Source of the DNA: an uncultured Ruminococcus sp.
GTDB lineage: Bacteria; Bacillota_A; Clostridia; Oscillospirales; Ruminococcaceae
Length of the DNA: 9,000 bases
Direction of reading: 5' to 3'
NCBI GenBank assembly: GCA_937880065.1
Contig: CALFMA010000336.1
Coordinates: 1 to 9,000, forward strand
In this document: positions 1 to 4,890 of the stretch, piece after piece
Numbering within the stretch: position 1 is the first letter of the stretch
Layout: every line of letters starts with the position of its first letter
The notes under the pieces: generated by a model
The model's database searches: none
Seen by the model: only the letters and a program-made list of their open reading frames with translations
What the model was told of the DNA's origin: nothing
Made by a program: the position numbers and the translations under genes

Positions 1-155
1 GAGCAGAGGGCAGAGCAGAAGGCAGAGCTGAGGGTAGAGCAGAGGGCAGAGCAGAGGGAGAAGCAAGAAAAGAAGCGTTTCTTGTTGCCAATATGAGAGC
101 GCTTGGTTTATCGGAAGAACAAATAAATGCAATTCGATTTGGACAAATACAATGA
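1..155 (+). CDS. C-terminal tail of Rpn-family (PD-(D/E)XK) nuclease/transposase-like protein, 5' end outside window
   Basis: The reading frame is open from the left edge (first full codon at base 3) to a TGA at 153-155. It encodes about 50 residues: five AEGR/AEGE tetrapeptides, then a charged stretch and a helical end with the motif NMRALGLSEEQINAI. An Ala-Glu-Gly-Arg repeat followed by a short 'xxMxxxGLSxExI' helix is the usual C-terminus of Rpn/PDDEXK-family putative transposases (recombination-promoting nucleases), which are multicopy in many Clostridia. The catalytic N-terminal domain lies outside the window, so whether the gene is intact cannot be seen. Its stop overlaps the ATG of a tiny downstream frame (ATGA at 152-155). 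The family call rests only on the tail. Confidence 0.68.
   Translation, partial: AEGRAEGRAEGRAEGRAEGEARKEAFLVANMRALGLSEEQINAIRFGQIQ
3..62 (+). repeat. 12-bp tandem repeat, five units, coding AEGR
   Basis: Five successive 12-bp units with consensus GCAGAGGGCAGA start at 3, 15, 27, 39 and 51. They differ by only one or two bases, apart from the last, which ends GGAGAA. They are in frame and encode AEGR x4 plus AEGE. The unit count probably varies between strains through replication slippage without breaking the frame. Confidence 0.9.
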
Positions 156-241
156 TAAGAATAATTTACGACCTCAGCGAAGATATAAGAAAAATGGCAG
201 GAATTTGTAAAAAGTTCAGGGAGATGGATTTTAATGAATGA
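152..241 (+). CDS. possible 29-aa ORF in an overlapping chain; may be a gene remnant
   Basis: An ATG at 152 overlaps the previous stop (ATGA), and the frame runs 29 codons to a TGA at 239-241, overlapping the next gene's ATG by 8 bp. The peptide begins MIRIIYDLSED, resembling the start of the next protein (MNDIIYDFAET), so it may be a partial duplicate or the remaining start of a broken relative. No Shine-Dalgarno sequence is evident; translation would depend on coupling. It is too short to identify, and its status as a real gene is uncertain. Confidence 0.22.
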   Translation: MIRIIYDLSEDIRKMAGICKKFREMDFNE

Positions 242-497
242 TATTATATATGACTTTGCAGAAACGGAATTGAGTAATCAAGCTATGGCTTCGGAACTTC
301 TTGTAATTGCACGGTCGGAAAATATTGTTTGTTGTGAATATGAATGTAATCAATATAGTGTGCTGATTGAACGAGGAAAAAATCAGGTAATAATCAAAGA
401 CAGCGTTTCAGAAGAAAATGGAGTATCAGAGATTTATACAAGATATGAGCTGACTTTAACAGATTTTATTGAATTGATAGAGGTACATAAGGAATGA
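234..497 (+). CDS. small hypothetical protein, 87 aa
   Basis: I do not recognise this protein. It is acidic and soluble, with no signal peptide or membrane segment. It looks like an alpha/beta fold: an N-terminal helix (about residues 8-28), then alternating beta-type stretches (30-60), and a C-terminal helix (75-87). Cysteines are at 33, 34 and 38. The ATG at 234 has a purine-rich AGGGAG about 10 nt upstream. The TGA overlaps the start of the next gene (ATGA at 494-497), so the two are likely translationally coupled. Proteins of this size behind Rpn-type genes are often small accessory or orphan proteins, but nothing in the sequence gives a function. Confidence 0.5.
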   Translation: MNDIIYDFAETELSNQAMASELLVIARSENIVCCEYECNQYSVLIERGKNQVIIKDSVSEENGVSEIYTRYELTLTDFIELIEVHKE

Positions 498-682
498 ACA
501 AGAACAAGCCTACCAATTGCGAAATGTGTACAAATTACGTCTATGACGAGGATTACGACTGCTACGTATGCATGGTAAACCTTGACGAGGACGAGATGTG
601 CCGATTTTTATCGGGTACTAATTATGCCTGCCCCTATTTCCGCCTTGATGACGAGTACGGAGTTGTAAGGCATCAGAATTAA
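494..682 (+). CDS. DUF6472-like small cysteine-rich protein, 62 aa
   Basis: This 62-residue acidic protein has six cysteines (9, 12, 23, 26, 36, 46). They include two CxxC pairs (CEMC and CYVC) and the signature NLDEDEMCRFLSG followed by CPYFR-DDEY. The pattern NCxxCxNYxYDE...DEDEM.RFL...CPYF.P.DEY is, from memory, that of the DUF6472 family, found widely in Ruminococcus and relatives with no known function. The cysteine spacing suggests a bound zinc ion (inference). It starts inside the previous gene's stop with GAGG about 10 nt upstream, and is followed by a strong terminator, so it ends this transcription unit. Length is normal for such proteins. Confidence 0.72.
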   Translation: MNKNKPTNCEMCTNYVYDEDYDCYVCMVNLDEDEMCRFLSGTNYACPYFRLDDEYGVVRHQN

Positions 683-690
683 AAAATAGC

Positions 691-722
691 AAAAAGACTG
701 CCAATGGGACGGCAGTCTTTTT
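691..722. terminator. bidirectional Rho-independent terminator
   Basis: A perfect 12-bp stem (691-702 with 711-722) closes an 8-nt loop. The stem has a GC-rich top (ACTGCC/GGCAGT) and A5/T5 flanks, giving a T-run on either strand. It lies between two convergent genes (stops at 682 on + and 759 on -) and probably serves both. Confidence 0.87.
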
Positions 723-758
723 TGTTGGAGTATATGCTGATGTCGCATAAGTATGGTT

Positions 759-1565
759 TTATCGTGTTTTTATCAGATAAACGATTGTACCGCTTTCGTC
801 AACAATCAGAATATCGGGATTTTCTTTTGAGGTGTAGAGGGTTGCAGGAATATCGCTGAAAAATGCCCTGTAATTTCCGTCGTAATCGCTGGGAGAACCA
901 AGGCTGATATCGGGGGTATAAGTTGATGTACCTGCATTATATTCGATGTAAGCTTCACCATTAACGATTACGTGTTTCATAAAATGACCTACATCATTTT
1001 CATCAACTTTGCTTGAAGATGATGTAATATCAGTTGAAACAGTATAGTTTTCTATAGTTGGCTGTATAACTGCATCAGTTTTAACATCAACAGGTTTTTC
1101 AATTTTTGTATCTGAATTATCCGCTTCAATATTCATCTGGGGCGTTTCGGGAATTACAGCTTCCTCGGGAACTACTTCCTGTGGAGTTTCGACTATATCA
1201 GCATCGGATACTACAGAATTCGAGATAAAAACATAGGATTTTTCTGCGGTATCAGATACAGTTTCAGAGGGAACAATATTTGTAATATCCTCGTTTTTTT
1301 CCTCAATAACAGGTTTTTCAGCCTTCTCTTCAATAACAGGCTGTTCAGCGATATTGTCAATATATACTTCCCTTGTATCTGTTACGGGAACATTTTTCTG
1401 AACAGAATTAAAATATCCTGCACCGACAGCAGTCAGGCATACAGCACAAGCTGTGCCGCTGATTGCTGAAATTTTTCTTAATTTTCTGTTTCTGATTGCC
1501 TGCTGTTCCATATGTTTATCACGTGCCTGTAATACGGCATTTGCAATTTCCTTAGAGTTTTTCAT
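759..1565 (-). CDS. single-pass membrane protein, putative anti-sigma factor partner of ECF sigma, 268 aa
   Basis: Residues 1-30 are a basic, helical cytoplasmic segment (ending NRKLRK). Residues 31-51 form one hydrophobic membrane segment. Then comes a long low-complexity, acidic Pro/Val/Glu-rich extracytoplasmic region (about 55-190, with a duplicated PVIEEK at 76-90) and a compact C-terminal part (about 193-268, aromatic and beta-rich, no recognised domain). The ATG at 1565 is preferred over one seven codons upstream because AAAGGACAGG sits 8 nt before it. The gene overlaps the end of the sigma factor gene by 14 bp, the usual coupling of an ECF sigma with its membrane anti-sigma. The N-terminus shows no HxxxCxxC zinc motif, so it is not a ZAS-type anti-sigma. 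The role as sigma inhibitor or sensor is inferred from gene order and topology. Confidence 0.7.
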   Translation of the reverse strand: MKNSKEIANAVLQARDKHMEQQAIRNRKLRKISAISGTACAVCLTAVGAGYFNSVQKNVPVTDTREVYIDNIAEQPVIEEKAEKPVIEEKNEDITNIVPSETVSDTAEKSYVFISNSVVSDADIVETPQEVVPEEAVIPETPQMNIEADNSDTKIEKPVDVKTDAVIQPTIENYTVSTDITSSSSKVDENDVGHFMKHVIVNGEAYIEYNAGTSTYTPDISLGSPSDYDGNYRAFFSDIPATLYTSKENPDILIVDESGTIVYLIKTR

Positions 1566-2106
1566 AAATAAAACCTGTCCTTTCAAGTTCGTTTTTCAAA
1601 GCGTTTTTGGCTCGGTATATCAAATCTCCCACCTGACGCTTTGATTTTTTCATTATCTTTGCAATGGAATCCGAATCAAAATCCTCGAAATATTTCAGAT
1701 ATAAAACCTGTGCATATTCGGGATTAAGCTTTTTCATTGCTGTGTGCAGCTGAATTTTTCGTTCCTCAATGAGATATTGCTGTTCAATATCCGTTTCATC
1801 AGAAAGCTGAAATGCTTCATCAATGGAATTTTCCGTATAACGTGAACACTCACGGAGATATTTCAAAGCGGTATTTCTTGCTATTGCATAGAGCCATGTC
1901 TTAAAACTGCTTTTACCATTGAATTTCGGCTTTTTGACGGCAAGTCTAACGAAAGTATCCTGCATTATTTCTTCCGCTGCACAGATGTTTTTTACAATGC
2001 TGTTCAGATAAAGAGATAAGCCCTGATAATAGGTATCAATAATTACAACAAGTTCATTATCATCACCATTCAGGAAACGGCGGTAGCGATCCGCATCGTT
2101 GTCCAT
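1552..2106 (-). CDS. ECF-type RNA polymerase sigma factor (sigma-70 family), 184 aa
   Basis: The length and two-domain plan are typical of group 4 (ECF) sigma factors. Region 2 covers about residues 20-88, with AEEIMQDTFVRL at 44-55 and the -10-binding helix FKTWLYAIARNTALKYLR at 68-85. Region 4 covers about 113-172, with LNPEYAQVLYLKYFEDFDSDSIAKIM and a recognition helix around SKRQVGDLIYRAKNAL. The ATG at 2106 is chosen over one 13 codons upstream because AAAGGAGGA lies 7 nt before it. The gene is immediately followed by, and overlaps, a membrane protein that is its likely anti-sigma. The family assignment is firm; the regulon is unknown. ECF factors often control their own promoter, so the promoter upstream may carry their target motif. 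Confidence 0.93.
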   Translation of the reverse strand: MDNDADRYRRFLNGDDNELVVIIDTYYQGLSLYLNSIVKNICAAEEIMQDTFVRLAVKKPKFNGKSSFKTWLYAIARNTALKYLRECSRYTENSIDEAFQLSDETDIEQQYLIEERKIQLHTAMKKLNPEYAQVLYLKYFEDFDSDSIAKIMKKSKRQVGDLIYRAKNALKNELERTGFIYEKL

Positions 2107-2213
2107 TTGATTTCCTCCTTTCAGTTTCTGCAAATTTGCTTTCACTTATTAGATCCCGCAAGAAGTAATTTTTCGCAGTAAATTTGAAGAAATTTTTTGA
2201 ATGCCCGATTATT

Positions 2214-2222
2214 ATTCTATCA
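2214..2222 (-). promoter_or_regulatory. candidate extended -10 promoter for the sigma/anti-sigma operon
   Basis: Read on the minus strand, the sequence TGATAGAAT fits an extended -10 (TGn plus TAGAAT). It lies about 108 bp before the sigma factor start. No good -35 hexamer stands at the right distance. Only one weak element is visible, so this is tentative. Confidence 0.33.
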
Positions 2223-2277
2223 CAAAGCCGTTGTAATTGCATCATATTTATGTATGTTTCAAAGATTTATGAATTAA

Positions 2278-2402
2278 GCATTGCCAAGGCAGTTCCATAC
2301 GAAATAAATAGTAACGCATAAATCCACTGCCTTTATTAGCTAAAGGCTAACGGCTAACAGCTGACGGCTTTCAAACAATTACGCATTATTAAGGCACTTT
2401 CC
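2278..2402. repeat. non-coding repeat cluster: heptamer array flanked by direct repeats
   Basis: This lies in the 336-bp gap between the divergent sigma and spoIIID genes. Five consecutive 7-mers (AGCTAAA, GGCTAAC, GGCTAAC, AGCTGAC, GGCTTTC) fill 2338-2372. A split motif GCATTnnnAAGGCA occurs at both 2278-2291 and 2383-2396. An 8-bp inverted repeat (AAGGCAGT at 2286-2293, ACTGCCTT at 2326-2333) sits inside. No open frame of note crosses it. It resembles the small intergenic repeats common in Clostridia, but its copy number cannot be seen from one window. Confidence 0.6.
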
Positions 2403-2442
2403 GCATATCTATTTACTGTCCGCAGAATAAGGAGAAAAGGGA

Positions 2443-2730
2443 GTGGTCAGAGTGAAAGAACAACCGACACAAAGGGCGGTTATGCTGGGACAGTACATAA
2501 TAGAAAATCGTGCAACAGTCAGGTCAGCGGCGAAAAAATTCGGCATATCAAAAAGCACAGTCCATAAGGACGTCAGCGAGCGGCTTAAAAAAGAAAATCC
2601 CCTGTTATACAAAGATGTGAAGAATATACTTGAAATAAACAAGCAGGAGCGACATATCAGAGGAGGTCTTGCTACAAAGCGGAAATACAGCGAGATTGCC
2701 GAAAGAAGAAAAAAACAGGGACAGCAATAA
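2443..2730 (+). CDS. spoIIID: sporulation transcriptional regulator SpoIIID, 95 aa
   Basis: SpoIIID is a small DNA-binding protein that activates or represses mother-cell genes during sporulation, acting with sigma-E and sigma-K. The match is strong over most of the length: YIIENRATVRSAAKKFGISKSTVHKD (helix-turn-helix, about residues 18-43), SERLKKENPLLYKDVKNILE (45-64), and the hallmark ERHIRGGLATKRKY (69-82). Two GTG starts are possible: 2443 (AAGGAG 8 nt upstream) and 2452 (AAGGGAG 8 nt upstream). The second would remove three residues and is nearer the usual family N-terminus. Length fits the family (about 80-95 aa). It stands alone, with the divergent sigma operon upstream. Its presence implies that sporulation machinery, complete or relic, exists in this genome. 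Confidence 0.94.
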   Translation: MVRVKEQPTQRAVMLGQYIIENRATVRSAAKKFGISKSTVHKDVSERLKKENPLLYKDVKNILEINKQERHIRGGLATKRKYSEIAERRKKQGQQ

Positions 2731-2743
2731 CAACCGCTGTCCC
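2718..2743 (+). terminator. hairpin across the spoIIID stop codon, possible terminator without T-run
   Basis: GGGACAGC (2718-2725) pairs perfectly with GCTGTCCC (2736-2743) around a 10-nt loop that contains the TAA stop. The sequence after it is mixed rather than T-rich, so intrinsic termination would be weak. It may instead act as an RNA-stabilising 3' hairpin. Confidence 0.38.
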
Positions 2744-2756
2744 GTATCTATATAAA

Positions 2757-2930
2757 ACAGCACTATTTCCGTACAATCGCTCATGGGCGGCACCGGTGCC
2801 TTAAAGACATCAGCCAATGTACAGGGATATTGCCGTGTAATATATTCTATGCAGAATTTGCGGAAAACGACAAAGAAAATTTTGCCATTACTGCACAAAG
2901 AAAAATAAAAAAGTATTGACTTTTTTGATG
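2757..2930. other. intergenic region with palindrome; possible dispersed non-coding repeat
   Basis: No convincing gene is seen here. The sequence has a perfect 12-bp palindrome GGCACCGGTGCC (2789-2800) and is open in more than one frame (for example 2783-2908 on +, 41 codons, no ribosome binding site). It ends in an A-rich stretch and TTGACT (2916-2921), which looks like a -35 but has no matching -10 at normal spacing. The moderate GC and the openness in several frames suggest a conserved non-coding element or an eroded gene rather than drifted spacer. From memory, similar stretches recur in Ruminococcus genomes, but I cannot verify that here. Confidence 0.3.
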
Positions 2931-2990
2931 TGCAAAAGGGATTTGTAATTTTTGTAACCAATTTGTATTTTAGCTGAGATAATGCTGTTA

Positions 2991-3019
2991 TTGCAATATA
3001 CCGTCAAATGGGGTATAAT
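2991..3019 (+). promoter_or_regulatory. sigma-A type promoter, TTGCAA-17-TATAAT
   Basis: TTGCAA at 2991-2996 and a perfect TATAAT at 3014-3019 are separated by the ideal 17 bp. Transcription would start near 3026. The next annotated gene begins at 3225 and has its own promoter, so this one serves the short unit that follows or acts as an upstream promoter of gtrA-dusB. Confidence 0.62.
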
Positions 3020-3025
3020 ACAATC

Positions 3026-3117
3026 ATAAGGAAAAGGTTAATTGGAAAAAGAAATAAACAATAGCATAATGCAAATGACCGTCGTGGAAATATCTGCGGC
3101 GGTTCTTCTTTTTGTTT
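3026..3117 (+). ncRNA. candidate ~90-nt small RNA or leader-peptide transcript
   Basis: This unit runs from the predicted start of the 2991-3019 promoter to a terminator-like hairpin: ACCGTCG (3078-3084) pairs with CGGCGGT (3097-3103, one G-U), 12-nt loop, followed by the T-rich run TCTTCTTTTT. Promoter and terminator 90 nt apart are what a small RNA gene looks like. Alternatively it encodes a 25-residue peptide from TTG at 3042 (AAGGA 9 nt upstream) to TAA at 3117, ending in a hydrophobic VEISAAVLLFV-type tail. The terminator stem would then lie inside the coding sequence, as in attenuation. The boundaries are predictions; no known RNA family is recognised. Confidence 0.4.
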
Positions 3118-3139
3118 AATTTGACTAATTATTTGCAGA

Positions 3140-3166
3140 AAGTATATTTTTTTTGAAAATATACTT
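3140..3166. promoter_or_regulatory. 11-bp inverted repeat abutting the -35 of the gtrA-like gene; candidate operator
   Basis: The arms AAGTATATTTT (3140-3150) and AAAATATACTT (3156-3166) are perfect inverted copies around a 5-nt centre. The right arm overlaps the first two bases of the -35 hexamer at 3165-3170, a classic position for a repressor or activator site. Being all but entirely A/T, it could also be a weak terminator hairpin or chance. Confidence 0.45.
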
Positions 3167-3193
3167 GAAATATTCTGTGGAAGTTGTTATAAT
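3165..3193 (+). promoter_or_regulatory. sigma-A type promoter for gtrA-like gene and dusB, TTGAAA-17-TATAAT
   Basis: TTGAAA (3165-3170) and TATAAT (3188-3193) are separated by exactly 17 bp. The transcript would begin near 3200, giving a 25-nt leader with AAAGGA 8 nt before the ATG at 3225. Confidence 0.72.
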
Positions 3194-3224
3194 AATTGTA
3201 TATGATTATGAAAGGACTTCTGAT

Positions 3225-3707
3225 ATGGAAAAGTTAATACAGGCTTTTGTGGGAATTCTCCCAAAAAAGCTTCAGGATATTTATTATAAGTACGAGGAAA
3301 AATGGATGTATCTGTTGTTCGGCGGACTGACAACCGTTGTTTCTATCGAGACAAAGCTTTTGCTCTTTTGGATAGTTCCCGATGAGCCTAAGTGGGAAAC
3401 TACAGCAGGCGTTGTGTTTTCATGGATATGTGCCGTGACATTCGCATTTTTCACCAACAAGAAATATGTGTTCAAAAATGAAACCAATGGCAAAAAGGAA
3501 TTTTTCAAGGTATTTGTTTCATTCTACGGAGCAAGAATTGCAACCCTTGTTATGGAGTGGCTGATTTTCTTCATTTTCTGCGATTTGCTTCATATCAGCA
3601 GAACTATTATAACTTTTGCAAGTCAGGTTATTATCTTCATTGCAAACTATGTTCTCAGCAAGCTCTTTGTATTCAAAAAGAAAGACGATGCCAAATCAAA
3701 TGGATAA
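3225..3707 (+). CDS. GtrA-like family membrane protein, 160 aa
   Basis: GtrA-like proteins are small four-helix membrane proteins thought to move lipid-linked sugars across the membrane or assist cell-surface glycosylation. Four hydrophobic segments fall at about 28-50, 60-77, 95-120 and 127-146. The two family hallmarks are present: NKKYVFK after helix 2 (residues 78-84) and NYVLSKLFVFKK at the end of helix 4 (141-152). The ATG at 3225 is chosen because AAAGGA stands 8 nt upstream; a longer frame from 3153 would begin upstream of the promoter. The stop overlaps the start of dusB, so the two are co-transcribed, although no functional link between them is known. No glycosyltransferase lies nearby, so the substrate is open. 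Confidence 0.88.
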   Translation: MEKLIQAFVGILPKKLQDIYYKYEEKWMYLLFGGLTTVVSIETKLLLFWIVPDEPKWETTAGVVFSWICAVTFAFFTNKKYVFKNETNGKKEFFKVFVSFYGARIATLVMEWLIFFIFCDLLHISRTIITFASQVIIFIANYVLSKLFVFKKKDDAKSNG

Positions 3708-4698
3708 TATAAAAATCGGAAGTGTAACGCTGGAGAAATCCGCAGCTTTAGCACCTATGGCAGGGGTAGCCGACAGGGTATACCGCCTTATGTGCAGGGA
3801 GTACGGTGCGGCTTATACCGTAAGCGAAATGGTATCCGCAAAGGGTATCTGCTACAGCGACAAGAAAACTGCGGAGCTTTGTACTATAACCGAGGGCGAG
3901 CGTCCTATGGGAATTCAGCTTTTTGGTTATGAGGCGGATTTTATGGCGGAGGCTGTGAAAATCGTTTTAGAGTACAAACCCGATATAATTGATATAAATA
4001 TGGGCTGTCCCGTGCCTAAAGTTGTAAATACGGGAGCAGGTTCTGCCCTGATGAAAAATCCAAAGCTTGCGGCAGAAATCACCGAAGCGGCTGTAAAGGC
4101 GGCAGGTGATGTGCCTGTGACGGTGAAAATCAGAAGCGGTTGGTCTGCCGATACTATAAATGCGGTGGAAATGGCTAAGGCTGCGGAATTTGCAGGTGCG
4201 GCGGCAGTTGCGGTACACGGCAGAACGAGGGATATGTTCTACAGCGGAACTGCCGATTACAGCGTTATAAAGGCAGTTAAGGACGCTGTGAAAATTCCCG
4301 TAATCGGCAACGGCGATATAACCGACGGCGAAAGCTGTCTGCGTATGTATCGTGAAACAGGCTGCGACCTTGTTATGGTTGGCAGAGGAAGTTACGGCAA
4401 CCCCTTTATTTTTGAGGAAATAAGGGCGGCAATTGAGGGAAAGGATTACACTCGTCCCACAGTTGAGGAGAAAATGCAGGTAATGCTCCGCCATATCAGA
4501 ATTATGATTGAAAATAGTCAGAAACCCGAAGAATTCGCAATACACGAGGCAAGAAAACACGCTGCGTGGTATATGAACGGCTACTACGGTTCTGCGAAAT
4601 TCCGTGGAAGATGCTATACCCTTTCGTCATATGCAGAGGCTGAAAATCTTGCACAGGAGTTTATTCAATTGCAATTAGGCAGAATGCATAAAAATTGA
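3688..4698 (+). CDS. dusB: tRNA-dihydrouridine synthase, DusB family, 336 aa
   Basis: This FMN-dependent enzyme reduces uridines in the D-loop of tRNA to dihydrouridine, using NADPH. Motifs run in order along a TIM barrel: APMAGV (22-27, FMN phosphate end), QLFG, DINMGCPVPKV with the catalytic cysteine at 107, KIRSGW, the HGRTR stretch, PVIGNGDI, and MVGRGSYGNP (phosphate-binding end). A helical C-terminal tRNA-binding domain follows (about 255-336). Length is typical (320-340 aa). The start is uncertain: ATG 3688 (weak AAAGA upstream) or ATG 3700, both inside the end of the gtrA-like gene, so translation is probably coupled. Family identity is firm; Clostridia annotate this lineage as dusB. 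Confidence 0.95.
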   Translation: MPNQMDNIKIGSVTLEKSAALAPMAGVADRVYRLMCREYGAAYTVSEMVSAKGICYSDKKTAELCTITEGERPMGIQLFGYEADFMAEAVKIVLEYKPDIIDINMGCPVPKVVNTGAGSALMKNPKLAAEITEAAVKAAGDVPVTVKIRSGWSADTINAVEMAKAAEFAGAAAVAVHGRTRDMFYSGTADYSVIKAVKDAVKIPVIGNGDITDGESCLRMYRETGCDLVMVGRGSYGNPFIFEEIRAAIEGKDYTRPTVEEKMQVMLRHIRIMIENSQKPEEFAIHEARKHAAWYMNGYYGSAKFRGRCYTLSSYAEAENLAQEFIQLQLGRMHKN

Positions 4699-4706
4699 TA
4701 TAAAAA

Positions 4707-4724
4707 TTCGTCAGATGTGACGAA
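4707..4724. promoter_or_regulatory. inverted repeat between dusB and capA-like gene
   Basis: TTCGTCA (4707-4713) and TGACGAA (4718-4724) form a perfect 7-bp stem with a GATG loop, 9 bp after the dusB stop. No T-run follows, so a classical terminator is unlikely. It could be a 3' stabilising hairpin or a protein-binding site. The remaining gap to 4809 is A-rich with nothing else seen. Confidence 0.4.
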
Positions 4725-4809
4725 GTGGCTGAAATCACGAAATATTGCGAAATGTTTTGATAAATCAAAAATAAAGCATAAAAAATCAGTAGAAAGTGCA
4801 AAATGACAA

Positions 4810-4838
4810 TTGCAAAATAAAAACTAATGTGATATAAT
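4810..4838 (+). promoter_or_regulatory. strong sigma-A promoter with extended -10 for capA-like gene
   Basis: TTGCAA (4810-4815), a 17-bp spacer and perfect TATAAT (4833-4838) are preceded by TGn at 4830-4832, an extended -10. The transcript would start near 4845, about 45 nt before the ATG. Confidence 0.78.
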
Positions 4839-4890
4839 AATGGTAGAATGATGAGAAATTATGGATTGTCAGAGGCAAAAGGAGATTTAA

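Noticed and set aside
1..62. CRISPR-like array
   Set aside because: The 12-bp units are directly adjacent, without spacers, and encode an in-frame AEGR repeat.
2916..2949. TTGACT ... TGTAAT as a promoter
   Set aside because: The spacer is 22 bp, well outside the 16-18 bp range; the promoter at 2991-3019 is much better.
2605..2961. 118-codon open frame on the minus strand opposite the spoIIID end and the gap
   Set aside because: It is antisense to the end of spoIIID. It is a hydrophobic, Phe/Ser-rich translation with no ribosome binding site or domain.
3153..3224. GtrA-like protein extended upstream to ATG 3153
   Set aside because: That start would lie upstream of the good TTGAAA/TATAAT promoter, and ATG 3225 has AAAGGA at 8 nt.
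3616..3687. DusB extended by 24 residues into the gtrA-like gene
   Set aside because: The extra residues are an out-of-frame reading of GtrA membrane-helix codons; DusB proteins begin a few residues before the KIG/APMAGV motif.
3967..4560. 197-codon minus-strand frame opposite dusB
   Set aside because: It is the antisense shadow of a clear dusB gene, rich in Cys, His and Tyr as such shadows are.
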